Assembly (NCBI GenBank): GCA_030651065.1
Contig: JAUSCU010000025.1
Span: 1 to 36,898 of the forward strand
Direction of reading: 5' to 3'
Length of the DNA: 36,898 bases
DNA from: Candidatus Omnitrophota bacterium
Lineage (GTDB): Bacteria; Omnitrophota; Gorgyraeia; 1-14-0-20-64-10
In this document: in pieces, positions 1 to 8,780 of the stretch
Layout of the letters: each line of letters starts with the position of its first letter
Numbering within the stretch: the first letter of the stretch is position 1
Program-made: the position numbers and the translations under genes
Notes under the pieces: model-generated
What the model saw: only the letters and a program-made list of their open reading frames with translations
Told to the model about the DNA's origin: nothing
The model's database searches: none

Positions 1-348
1 CTTCTCGTAAAAGCGCTGGGTGCGGACCAGGTGGTCCTTGTGAAAGAAGCGGGAATCCTCCCGGCTGAAGATGCGGGGACCTAAGTGGTAGCCGATCGCG
101 TAACCGGTGCTGTCGCCGGCGATGGCGGCCACGCAGAGCAGACCGATCAGCGGCAGGATGTTCAGGGGACCGCCGGGCGCCGCGGCGATGAGACCGGCAG
201 TCACCAGCAGGGAGTCGCCCGGAAGGAAGAAACCGGCCAGCAGCCCGGTCTCGGCGAAGACGATGATAAACAGCGCCGTGTAGCCGCCGGCCCGGATCAG
301 CTCGTCAAAATGGTAAAGGTTGGAGAGAATTTCCAGCATGGCGCTCAT
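1..348 (-). CDS. DedA/VTT-family membrane protein, partial (3' end outside window)
   Basis: Reverse-strand translation MSAMLEILSNLYHFDELIRAGGYTALFIIVFAETGLLAGFFLPGDSLLVTAGLIAAAPGG...; the FxE-xxxxxFFLPGDSLL motif is typical of DedA proteins. Not in the ORF track because it runs off the edge. Confidence 0.85.
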   Translation of the reverse strand, partial: MSAMLEILSNLYHFDELIRAGGYTALFIIVFAETGLLAGFFLPGDSLLVTAGLIAAAPGGPLNILPLIGLLCVAAIAGDSTGYAIGYHLGPRIFSREDSRFFHKDHLVRTQRFYEK

Positions 349-371
349 CTTAGCATGATAGGATCAGACCG

Positions 372-968
372 ATGATGAACTCTCTGAGGCGCTATTTCGT
401 GGCGGGGCTGGCGACCCTCTTCCCGGTCGCGGTCACCCTCCTCGTGGTGATCAAACTGTTCCAGTTCTCCGAGGGCTGGGCCCACCGCCTCTTCGGTTTC
501 ACGGTCCCAGGGCTTGGGCTGCTGATCACCGTTTCCATCATCCTGGCGGTCGGTTTTCTCTCCACACACGTGATCGGCCGGCTGATCTTCCCCACCCTGG
601 ACACCCTGTTAGGCCGGATCCCTCTGATCAAGAGCATCTACCCGGCCCTTAAGCAGCTGACACAATTTCTGTTCCAGCAAGGCCAGGGAGCCTCCATGCT
701 GCGGCAAGTGGTGCTGGTGGAGTATCCCAAGACCGGGATCTACTCGCCGGCTTTTGTCACGAACGAGATCCCGGCCCCGGCACTCGGAGGGAAAACGATG
801 CTGGCCCTGCTCATCCCCACGCCCCCCTCCCCGTTTAGCGGGCCGATGATCTTCGTTCCGAAAGAGTCGGTGATCCCGCTGGCTCTCTCGGTAGAGGAAG
901 CGCTGAAGATGGTGGTGTCGGGAGGGGTACTCTCTCTGCCGCTTAATTCCCCGCGAGGTGGTGCTTGA
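372..968 (+). CDS. DUF502-family membrane protein
   Basis: MMNSLRRYFVAGLATLFPVAVTLLVVIKLF... IPLIKSIYPALKQLTQFLF; DUF502-like pattern with two N-terminal TM segments. Confidence 0.8.
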   Translation: MMNSLRRYFVAGLATLFPVAVTLLVVIKLFQFSEGWAHRLFGFTVPGLGLLITVSIILAVGFLSTHVIGRLIFPTLDTLLGRIPLIKSIYPALKQLTQFLFQQGQGASMLRQVVLVEYPKTGIYSPAFVTNEIPAPALGGKTMLALLIPTPPSPFSGPMIFVPKESVIPLALSVEEALKMVVSGGVLSLPLNSPRGGA

Positions 969-1605
969 TCGTGGTGCCTTTGACCAGGTAGTAGACGTCC
1001 TCGGCAATGTTGGTGGCATGGTCGGCCACCCGCTCCAGGTGCCGGCCGATCAGGATCAGGTCCATCGCCCGCGTGATCGTTTTCGGGTCCTGCGCCATGT
1101 AGACCAACAGCTCGTGGTAGACTTCGTCGTTCAGGTGATCCACCTCGTCGTCCCGCCGGCAGACCTCCCGCGCTAGCTCCGCGTTCTGGTTCACGAAAGC
1201 ATCCAGCGAATCCTTGAGCATCTGCTGCGCGAGCACCGCCATCTTCGGGATGTCGATCAGGGGCTTGAGCAGCGGTTCCTTCAGTAAATCCAGCGTCCGC
1301 TCGCTGATGTTGACCGCCTGGTCCCCCACCCGCTCCAAATCGCTGACGATCTTGAAGATCATCGCCACCATCCTCAAATCCTTCGCCTCCGGCTGGTAGC
1401 GGGCCATGAGGCTCAGGCAGCTCTCCTCGATCTCCACCTCCAGCTGGTTGATGGCGGCGTCGTCGTTCCTCAAGAAACCGGCCAGTTTAGGATCCCGGTC
1501 CACCAGCGCCTTCACCGATTTCCCGACCGCCTGCTCGGCCAGCCCCGCCATGCTGAGCAGCCGTTCCTTGAGTGTTTTAAGCTCCTCGTCAAAGCGCCTC
1601 TGCAT
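943..1605 (-). CDS. phoU: Phosphate transport system regulatory protein PhoU (start trimmed to MQRRFDEEL)
   Basis: [38 protein letters not shown]... LERVGDQAVNISER ... HLERVADHATNIAEDVYYLVKG; two PhoU repeats; last gene after pstB. Confidence 0.95.
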   Translation of the reverse strand: MQRRFDEELKTLKERLLSMAGLAEQAVGKSVKALVDRDPKLAGFLRNDDAAINQLEVEIEESCLSLMARYQPEAKDLRMVAMIFKIVSDLERVGDQAVNISERTLDLLKEPLLKPLIDIPKMAVLAQQMLKDSLDAFVNQNAELAREVCRRDDEVDHLNDEVYHELLVYMAQDPKTITRAMDLILIGRHLERVADHATNIAEDVYYLVKGTTIKHHLAGN

Positions 1606-2393
1606 CAGCCAAACCTCCCCGTAATGTAAGCTTCCGTGCGGGAATTGGTGGGGTTGGTAAAAATCTTGGCCGTCAAAGCAAACTCCACCAACTCCCCCAG
1701 CAGCATGAAACCGGTATAGTCGGAGGCGCGGGCTGCCTGCTGCATGTTGTGGGTCACCAGCACCACCGTGTAGCTCTTCTTCAAATCCATCAAAAGCTCT
1801 TCGATCTTTGCGGTGGCGATCGGGTCCAGCGCCGAGCAAGGCTCGTCCAGCAGCAGCACCTCCGGGCCCACCGCCAACGTCCGCGCGATGCAGAGCCGCT
1901 GCTGCTGCCCTCCGGAAAGGGCCAGCGCGCTCTGCTTGAGCTTCTCCTTCACTTCGCCCCAGAGAGCGGCCTTGCGCAGGCTCTCCTCGACGATGGCATC
2001 CAGCTTGGAGCGGTCCTTCTCCCCGCAGAGGCGGGGTCCGAACGCGACGTTATCGTAGATGGATTTCGGGAACGGGTTTGGTTTCTGGAAGACCATGCCG
2101 ATCTGCAGCCGGACCTGGATCGGGTCCAGCGCCGGATCGTACAGGTTTTGTCCCTTGAAAGCGATCTGGCCCTCCACCCGGAAACCGGGGATCAGGTCGT
2201 TGATCCGGTTCAGGCAGCGGATCAGCGTGCTCTTGCCGCAACCGGAAGGGCCGATGATGGCGGTCACCCGTTTTTCGGGGATGGTCATGGAGACCCCCTT
2301 GAGGGCGTGGAAGGAGCCGTACCAGCTGTTCAGCCCCTGGATGGCGAACGCCTGGGTCAGTTCCTCTTGGGTCTCAACTGTTGCCGGGGTCAC
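1605..2393 (-). CDS. pstB: Phosphate ABC transporter ATP-binding protein
   Basis: Walker [10 protein letters not shown], signature [17 protein letters not shown], Walker [17 protein letters not shown]; between pstA and phoU. Confidence 0.97.
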   Translation of the reverse strand: MTPATVETQEELTQAFAIQGLNSWYGSFHALKGVSMTIPEKRVTAIIGPSGCGKSTLIRCLNRINDLIPGFRVEGQIAFKGQNLYDPALDPIQVRLQIGMVFQKPNPFPKSIYDNVAFGPRLCGEKDRSKLDAIVEESLRKAALWGEVKEKLKQSALALSGGQQQRLCIARTLAVGPEVLLLDEPCSALDPIATAKIEELLMDLKKSYTVVLVTHNMQQAARASDYTGFMLLGELVEFALTAKIFTNPTNSRTEAYITGRFG

Positions 2394-3271
2394 AGAGTCA
2401 TTCTCCTTTGGGTGCGGTGGCGCAGGAAGACAGCTACCGCGTTCATCGCCAGCAGGATCGCCAGCATCACCAGAATAGCAGCGGCAGCGCAGTTAAGGAA
2501 GGCCTTCTGAGGCCGGGAGACCCAGTTGAAGATCTGGATCGGAATAACGGTGAAGGGAGAGGTGAGGCCATCCGGCAGGAAAGCAATGTAGGTCAGCGCC
2601 CCAAGGGTGATCAGAGGAGAGGCCTCCCCAATGGCCCGGGAAAAGGCCAGGATGGAGCCGGTGAGCATCCCAGGGAAAGCCACCGGAAGGACCTGGTGCC
2701 AGACCGTCTGCCAGCGGCTGGCCCCCAGCGCGTAGGAGGCTTCCCGGATCGGGTTCGGCACGGTCCGGATCGCCTCTCGCGCCGCGATGATGATGATCGG
2801 CAGGACCAGCAGGGCCATCGTCAAGGCGCCGGCGATCAGCGACCTCCCCAACCCCATCGTCCGGACGAACAGCTCCAGCCCCAAAAGACCGTAGATCACA
2901 GAGGGAACACCGGCCAGGTTGGCGATGTTCACCTCCACGATGCGGGAGAACCAGTGCTTCTTGGCGTACTCTTCCAGGTAAATGGCCGCCCCCACTCCGA
3001 GAGGGAACGCGATCAGGATCGTCAGGATCATGAGATAAAAGGTGCCGGCCAGCGCGGAGAGGATGCCGGCCTGCTCCGGCTTGCGGGAGGGAAAATGGGT
3101 TAGGAAATCCCAATCCAGCCACCCGAGCCCGTCCCGCAGAACATCAAGCAGCAGCACCCCGAGGGTGCCGAGCGCGAAGAGCAGCGCTCCGCTCGCGGCG
3201 ATCTTGAAGATCCATTCCGCCCGCCGCCGTCTCGCGAGCAAATTCCGAAGAACTGCCCCCTCCAGCTTCAT
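2390..3271 (-). CDS. pstA: Phosphate ABC transporter permease PstA
   Basis: Multi-TM permease, EAA-like loop ([41 protein letters not shown]); 4-bp overlap with pstB. Confidence 0.95.
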   Translation of the reverse strand: MKLEGAVLRNLLARRRRAEWIFKIAASGALLFALGTLGVLLLDVLRDGLGWLDWDFLTHFPSRKPEQAGILSALAGTFYLMILTILIAFPLGVGAAIYLEEYAKKHWFSRIVEVNIANLAGVPSVIYGLLGLELFVRTMGLGRSLIAGALTMALLVLPIIIIAAREAIRTVPNPIREASYALGASRWQTVWHQVLPVAFPGMLTGSILAFSRAIGEASPLITLGALTYIAFLPDGLTSPFTVIPIQIFNWVSRPQKAFLNCAAAAILVMLAILLAMNAVAVFLRHRTQRRMTL

Positions 3272-4176
3272 CCGTATTTCTCCGAAAACCGCTCGCGCAG
3301 GCCGTGGCTGAGCAGGTTCAAAACGAGCGTCGCCAGGAAAAGGGCCATGCCCACAGCGAAGATCGTCTTGTACTCGATGGTGCCGGTCGGCGTGTCGCCC
3401 AGGCTTACCTGAACGATGTAGGCGGTCATCGTTTCGACCGGATGCGTCGGATCCAGCGTCAGCCTCGGCTGCTGGCCGGCCGCGATCGCCACGATCATCG
3501 TCTCGCCGATCGCTCGGGAGACCGCCAACAGGAAGGAGGCCGCGATCCCGGAAAAGGCCGAGGGCACCACGACGCCGAACGCGGTCTGCAGGCGGGAAGC
3601 GCCCAGCGCTTGGGCCGCCTCCCTCAGATTTTGCGGCACCGCGTACATGGCATCCTCGCTCAAGGAGGAAATCATCGGGATGATCATGATCCCCATCACG
3701 ATGCCGGGGCTCAAGGCGTTGAAGCCGGCCATGCCGGGGATAAACCTCTGGAGCAACGGCGTCACGAACAAGAGCGCGAAATAGCCGTAGACGACTGTTG
3801 GGATGCCGGCCAGGATCTCCAGCACCGGCTTGACCGTCCCGCGTAGTCTGTCCCCCGCGTACTCGCTCAAAAAGACGGCGGTCAGGAGGCCGACCGGCAT
3901 CGCCACCGCGATGGCGATCGCGGCCGTGAGGAAGGTGCCGCAGGCCAAGGGCAGGATGCCGAAATGTTTATCGGAAAAAAGGGGCGTCCATTGGGTGTCG
4001 GTCAGGAAGCTCCACAGAGGGACCTCCCTGAAGAACTCGATCGTCTCGAACAGGAGGACCCCGACGATCCCCAGCGTGGTAAAGACGGAGACCGCCGCGC
4101 AAAAGAACAGGACAGCCTGCACCAGCCGTTCCTGCGTCTTCCGCCGCGGCGGCCGTTTTCGAATGGTTTCCGTCAA
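3268..4176 (-). CDS. pstC: Phosphate ABC transporter permease PstC
   Basis: [52 protein letters not shown]; 4-bp overlap with pstA. Confidence 0.95.
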   Translation of the reverse strand: MTETIRKRPPRRKTQERLVQAVLFFCAAVSVFTTLGIVGVLLFETIEFFREVPLWSFLTDTQWTPLFSDKHFGILPLACGTFLTAAIAIAVAMPVGLLTAVFLSEYAGDRLRGTVKPVLEILAGIPTVVYGYFALLFVTPLLQRFIPGMAGFNALSPGIVMGIMIIPMISSLSEDAMYAVPQNLREAAQALGASRLQTAFGVVVPSAFSGIAASFLLAVSRAIGETMIVAIAAGQQPRLTLDPTHPVETMTAYIVQVSLGDTPTGTIEYKTIFAVGMALFLATLVLNLLSHGLRERFSEKYG

Positions 4177-4241
4177 GGCACCCCTTTTCTCAAAAAACGC
4201 GAGCCCCCCTTCTCCGGAGGGAGGGAGAAGGAGGGTCTCGC

Positions 4242-5243
4242 TTACTTCAACAGATCGGCTAGAGTCGTTCCCGGCTTCGGCTTCTTGGCGAAAACAGTCC
4301 CGGTCTTCCGGCTTCCAAACCGGTCCATCGCCAGCTGGTACACCTGGGAGGGAAGCGAGATGTACCCTACTTCCTTCACCAGCTCCGGCGCGTTGTCCAG
4401 ATAGAAGCGGACGAATTCATCCACCTCCGGCCGGTCCGCCGCTTTCGCGCTGACATAGATGAAAATCGGCCGGGCCAGCGGCTGGTAAGTCCCCCCTTCC
4501 ACCGTCTCCGTGGAGGGCAGGATCGGCCCCGCGCCGTTGGAGGAATCCTGATCGTCAACCGCCACCAGCTTGAGCCGGTCCTTGTTGTGCTCGTAGTAGG
4601 CCAGCCCGAAATATCCCAGCGCCAAGGGATCGCTGGCGATCCCCTGCACCAGGACGTTGTCGTCCTCGCTGGAGGTGAAGTCGCCCCGGCTGGACTGCGA
4701 CTTTCCGCAGATCACCTCGGTGAAGTAGTCGAACGTGCCGGAATCGGTGCCGGGCCCGAACAGGTGGATCTCATCCGACGGCCAGCCCGCCCGGATGTCG
4801 CTCCAGCGCATGATCTTCCCCTGCGCCGCCGGCTCCCAGAGCTTCTTGAGTTCTTTCACCGTGATGCTCTCGGCCCACGTGTTGCTCGGATGCACCAACA
4901 CGGCCAGCCCGTCGAAGGCGACCGGCAGCTCGATGTAATCGATCTTGTTTTTTACGGCCGCCGCATCCTCGGAGCTCTTGATCGGCCGGGAGGCGTCGGA
5001 GATGTCGGTCTCGCCGCGCGTGAACTTCTTGAACCCGCCGCCGGTGCCGGAGATGCCGACCGTCACCCGCACATCGGAGTTCTTGATCTGGAACTCCTCG
5101 GCCACCGCCTCGGTGATCGGATAGACCGTGCTCGACCCATCCACAGTGACACGGCCCTTCAGGTTCGCCGCGAAGGCAGGGACGACCGCCACCACTACTG
5201 CCAAGCCCGCCATCGCAATCTTTCGGATCGTTCTCTCGTTCAT
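4242..5243 (-). CDS. pstS: Phosphate ABC transporter substrate-binding protein PstS
   Basis: Signal peptide followed by [28 protein letters not shown]... [26 protein letters not shown]; first gene of the pst block. Confidence 0.95.
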   Translation of the reverse strand: MNERTIRKIAMAGLAVVVAVVPAFAANLKGRVTVDGSSTVYPITEAVAEEFQIKNSDVRVTVGISGTGGGFKKFTRGETDISDASRPIKSSEDAAAVKNKIDYIELPVAFDGLAVLVHPSNTWAESITVKELKKLWEPAAQGKIMRWSDIRAGWPSDEIHLFGPGTDSGTFDYFTEVICGKSQSSRGDFTSSEDDNVLVQGIASDPLALGYFGLAYYEHNKDRLKLVAVDDQDSSNGAGPILPSTETVEGGTYQPLARPIFIYVSAKAADRPEVDEFVRFYLDNAPELVKEVGYISLPSQVYQLAMDRFGSRKTGTVFAKKPKPGTTLADLLK

Positions 5244-5290
5244 CTTTTTCTTTCTCCTGTTCGAAGCCTACAGCACCCGGATGTGGAACT

Positions 5291-5318
5291 TATAGAGGTC
5301 CTGTAAGGTTTTTGTAAG
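5291..5318 (-). promoter_or_regulatory. Candidate Pho box upstream of pstS
   Basis: Reverse strand CTTACAaaaacCTTACAggaccTCTATA; TTACA half-sites repeated with an 11-bp period, about 50-75 nt upstream of pstS. Confidence 0.65.
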
Positions 5319-5323
5319 GCGCC

Positions 5324-6628
5324 TCAGAACTTCATCTGCAGGTCGGCCTGGAACGTGTCGTGGTGCGCCTGGGACCCCTCGATCTCGTCGGTCCGGAAGT
5401 ACTTCAGGCCGACGCTGGCCCACTCGTTGAGGCCCATCGAAGCGTACAGGATGTGCCCCTTGTGGTTGGTGCCACCGGTCCCGAAGTCGGAATCAGAGAT
5501 GGCGCCGAACGCGGCGTCCGACTCCAGCCGCTTGTAGGAGTACCCGGTTTGCCAGCTCCCGAACTTCTCGGTCACCTTGCCCACGTCCAGTCCGGCCATC
5601 CAGCCGCCGTTGTCGTCCTTGGCGCCGGTGTTGTGGACGTAATCCCCGCGGAGCGACACCGGCTGGCCGAGGATTTTCGGAAGTGACAGGTGATTCGTGA
5701 ACGTCACCATGTCGTAGTCGTCCCGGAAGTACCCACGCTCGACCGTGTTCCGGGTGGAGGCGGCGGTGATGTCGGAAGTCTGCTTGCCCTCGACGCCGGT
5801 CATCTCGTGGTAGGCGCCCGCGGTCTTCAGCTTCATCTTCATCGGAAGGGCGATCTCCGCGCCGCCCTGGAACACGAACAGGCCCGGGTCTCCGTAGTCG
5901 CCCGAGAGCTCTGAAAACGCGTAAGCGCCGGCGGTCAGAAACGGCTTGACCGACAGGATCCGGTCCAGACCGGGGACCGGGTCCGGGGCTTTCAGTTGCA
6001 CCGCGACTCCTTCCGGCGTCACGTCGCCGTCCCAGACCATCCCCTCCGAAACGGTGAAGAGGGGGTTTTCCATCTTTCCGCCGATCAGGCTCAAGCCCGA
6101 AAAGAGCCCGGAGCCGCCTTCCCAGGGAGTGTACTTGCCGTACGCCTGGTCTATGAAAATCGCCTTCTTGTCGAACGAGCTGCTGAAACTCTGGTTCGTG
6201 GAGGTGGGGTCTCCCGAGGCGCCGGAAGCCAGCTGCACACCAACTTCGAGCGTATCCACCGGAGTGGCGACGAACCCGAACCGGAGCCGGAACCGCTGCC
6301 GATTCCGATCCACCGCCGGTTCCCTCTTCTGGGTCTCATGCCTCAACCGAAGGTCCCCCTTCCACTTGACCTTGTCGAGCCAGGCGCCGCCCTTCATCCC
6401 CTTGGCAGTGTCCTTGACCTCTTCCGCCCGGGCCTTGGTCATCCGGGCCGATTCCTCCGCCACTTCCTGTTTGATCTCCCGCGCGTCCTCCCGGGAAAGA
6501 ACACCCTTCTTCACCAGCTTGTGGATCAGGATGTCCATCATTTCGTTCTCGCCCGCCCAGGCGGGAGTGGATCCCGCGGTCAGAACGCAGCCAAGGATAA
6601 AGGCTGTGAAGCGTGCAACCCGTTTCAT
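5324..6628 (-). CDS. Putative outer-membrane porin (Porin_5-like), probably phosphate-starvation induced
   Basis: MKRVARFTAFILGCVLTAGSTPAWAGENEMMDILIHKLVKKGVLSREDAREIKQE...; signal peptide, coiled-coil N-terminus, amphipathic strands, terminal ...TFQADLQMKF ending in Phe. Between phoR and pstS. Start trimmed from the ORF-track start. Confidence 0.75.
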   Translation of the reverse strand: MKRVARFTAFILGCVLTAGSTPAWAGENEMMDILIHKLVKKGVLSREDAREIKQEVAEESARMTKARAEEVKDTAKGMKGGAWLDKVKWKGDLRLRHETQKREPAVDRNRQRFRLRFGFVATPVDTLEVGVQLASGASGDPTSTNQSFSSSFDKKAIFIDQAYGKYTPWEGGSGLFSGLSLIGGKMENPLFTVSEGMVWDGDVTPEGVAVQLKAPDPVPGLDRILSVKPFLTAGAYAFSELSGDYGDPGLFVFQGGAEIALPMKMKLKTAGAYHEMTGVEGKQTSDITAASTRNTVERGYFRDDYDMVTFTNHLSLPKILGQPVSLRGDYVHNTGAKDDNGGWMAGLDVGKVTEKFGSWQTGYSYKRLESDAAFGAISDSDFGTGGTNHKGHILYASMGLNEWASVGLKYFRTDEIEGSQAHHDTFQADLQMKF

Positions 6629-6846
6629 CGAATCTCCCCTCCTTGATTTAAAAGTCTCGGATCCAACGCGTCCAACCGGCCGCGGCTGGTTTCGATCAGT
6701 TCCCGCGCGACCCTCCGCAGCGTGCTCCGGCAATAGGTCAGATCCTCTTCGGACCAACTCCCCTGGCTTTCCAGGTAATGAAGCAGCGCTTGAAGGACCT
6801 GCAGCTGGCTCCGGATTTCCTGGATCAGTTTCTCTGCTTCGTGCAT
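6625..6846 (-). CDS. Small helical hypothetical protein (73 aa), translationally coupled to porin
   Basis: MHEAEKLIQEIRSQLQVLQALLHYLESQGSWSEEDLTYCRSTLRRVARELIETSRGRLDALDPRLLNQGGEIR; stop overlaps the porin ATG (ATGA). Confidence 0.65.
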   Translation of the reverse strand: MHEAEKLIQEIRSQLQVLQALLHYLESQGSWSEEDLTYCRSTLRRVARELIETSRGRLDALDPRLLNQGGEIR

Positions 6847-6909
6847 TCGCTCTCTCCTTTTCTCTTTTTTTGGATTCAGGGAGAGTGTATGCGCGGGGCG
6901 TCAGGGAGC

Positions 6910-6937
6910 GGTGAGGAAGATGTAAAGATGCTGTAAG
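6910..6937 (-). promoter_or_regulatory. Candidate Pho box upstream of the small ORF/porin
   Basis: Reverse strand CTTACAgcatcTTTACAtcttcCTCACC; same 11-bp-period TTACA architecture as the pstS box. Confidence 0.65.
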
Positions 6938-6950
6938 TTACGAAAGGGGG

Positions 6951-8075
6951 CTATGCGAGAGGGAACATGAGCGTGAAGCGGGAGCCGAGCCCAAGCCGGC
7001 TCTCGACTTCGACGGAGCCGCCGTGCGCCTCCGCGATGTGCTTGATGATCGAAAGCCCGAGGCCGGTGCCGCCGGTTTCGCGGGAACGGCCCTTGTCCAC
7101 CCGGTAGAACCGCTCGAAGATGCGCGCGAGGTCTTCCGGCGGAATCCCGATGCCGGTGTCCTCCACCTCGATCCGGCAAACACCCGAATCAGAAAAGGCC
7201 TTGAGCGTCACCCGCCCGCCGGGCCGGTTGTACTGGATCGCGTTGTCCAGAAGGTTGCCCACCGCTTGCGCAAGATGTTCGCGGTCGGCAGGCAGGGCCA
7301 ACCCGGGAGGAACCGGCTCCAAATTCAGGGAAACCGCGCGGGACCGCGCGGCGGGCTGGTGCCGTGCCACCTCTTTTTCCAAAAAGGCCTGGAGCGCTAT
7401 TGTCTCCGGCCGGATCTCCTCTTGCTTGGATTCGACCTGGGCCAGCGTCAGCAGGTCATCCACCAGCCGGCGCAGGCGGCCCGACTCCTCGGCGATGGAC
7501 TCCACGAACGGCTTGCCCCGGTCGGCGTCTTTGAGCGCCCCACCCAGCAGCGTTTCCACCGCGCCCTGGATGGCGGTCAGCGGGGTTTTCAGTTCATGCG
7601 AAACGTTGGCGACAAAATCCCGGCGGAGGTTCTCGAGGCGCTTCAAATCGGTGATGTCATGGAAGACCAGCAAAACGGCCGGGCCCGCAGGGGACCGGCA
7701 GATGTCCCCCCGCACCCGAAGATGGCGCTCCGAGGGGGAATAGAGCGTGAGGTCTCTGGAGCGGGGACGGCCCCCGGCCCGAACCTGTTCGATCATCTCC
7801 TGGAGCACCGGGTGCCGGATCAGGTCGCCGGAGCGGGTGCCGGGGGGAACCTCCCCTTCTAGTCCCAAGATGTTCCGGGCGGCCGGGTTGATTGCCAGGA
7901 TGGCTCCGTCGGGCCCTTCTACCAAAACCCCTTCGGTCATCCCTTCCAGGATCCCCTCCAGCTGGCTGCGCTGCGCCTCTAAGTCCCGGATCTGCGCTTG
8001 CAGCTGGACCGCCATGGAATTGAGCGTTTCGGCCAGCTTCTCCGTTTTTCTTTTACGCCGCAGAAATTCGAACAA
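6951..8075 (-). CDS. phoR: Phosphate-regulon sensor histidine kinase PhoR-like (no N-terminal TM visible)
   Basis: PAS-like region, H-box FVANVSHELKTPLTAIQGAVETLL, N-box AVGNLLDNAIQY, G boxes VEDTGIGIPPEDLARIFERFYRVDKGRSRETGGTGLGLSIIKHI. Confidence 0.9.
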   Translation of the reverse strand: MFEFLRRKRKTEKLAETLNSMAVQLQAQIRDLEAQRSQLEGILEGMTEGVLVEGPDGAILAINPAARNILGLEGEVPPGTRSGDLIRHPVLQEMIEQVRAGGRPRSRDLTLYSPSERHLRVRGDICRSPAGPAVLLVFHDITDLKRLENLRRDFVANVSHELKTPLTAIQGAVETLLGGALKDADRGKPFVESIAEESGRLRRLVDDLLTLAQVESKQEEIRPETIALQAFLEKEVARHQPAARSRAVSLNLEPVPPGLALPADREHLAQAVGNLLDNAIQYNRPGGRVTLKAFSDSGVCRIEVEDTGIGIPPEDLARIFERFYRVDKGRSRETGGTGLGLSIIKHIAEAHGGSVEVESRLGLGSRFTLMFPLA

Positions 8076-8077
8076 CC

Positions 8078-8779
8078 CTATTCCTCGTCCGGCATCCGGA
8101 ACCGGTAGCCGGCGCCGGTGACGGTGAGGATCTGCTTCCCGGGTGTGCCCAATTTCTGGCGGAGCTGGCTGATGTGCAGATCTACCGTCCGGCTCTGGAT
8201 CTCCGAGGCCTGATCGTACCCCCAGACCTTCTCCAGCAGCATCTCCCGGGAAAGGACGCGGCCGGAGGCCTCCACGAGCACCTTGAGCAGCTCGAATTCT
8301 TTCGGCGTCAGCTCCACCAGTTTTTTCTTGGACTTAACCTTGCGCCGATCCCAATCCACCTCGATCTCCCATCCCTTCCAGAGGGTAGGCGCCTCCGAGG
8401 ATTGGCCCCGCCTCAACACCGCCTTCACGCGGGCCGCCAGCTCCCGAACGCTGAACGGTTTGGCAACGTAGTCGTCCGCCCCCATCTCCAGGCCGACCAC
8501 CCGGTCCGCTTCCTGCGTCTTGGCGGTCAGCATGATGATGGGGATGCGGGCCGTCTTGGGGTCCGATTTCAACTGGCGGCAGACCTCCAGCCCGTCTGTT
8601 TTGGGGAGCATCAGGTCGAGGATGACGAGGTCGGGAAGTTCTTTGCGGGCTTTCGCGAGCCCCTCTTCCCCATCCCGGGCGGTGATCACCTGGTACCCTT
8701 CCCGCTCCAGGTTGTAGAGAACCACCTTGGCGATGTTCTTCTCGTCTTCGACGAGGAGGATCTTATGGCGAGGTTTCAT
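8078..8779 (-). CDS. phoB: Phosphate-regulon response regulator PhoB-like (OmpR family)
   Basis: MKPRHKILLVEDEKNIAKVVLYNLEREGYQV... DLVILDLMLPKTDG... C-terminal winged helix (LTPKEFELLKVLVEASGRVLSREMLLEKVWG). Start trimmed. Confidence 0.93.
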   Translation of the reverse strand: MKPRHKILLVEDEKNIAKVVLYNLEREGYQVITARDGEEGLAKARKELPDLVILDLMLPKTDGLEVCRQLKSDPKTARIPIIMLTAKTQEADRVVGLEMGADDYVAKPFSVRELAARVKAVLRRGQSSEAPTLWKGWEIEVDWDRRKVKSKKKLVELTPKEFELLKVLVEASGRVLSREMLLEKVWGYDQASEIQSRTVDLHISQLRQKLGTPGKQILTVTGAGYRFRMPDEE

Positions 8780-8780
8780 T

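Noticed and set aside
1749-2510. 253-aa plus-strand ORF
   Set aside because: Antisense shadow of pstB/pstA; low-complexity translation typical of high-GC opposite frames.
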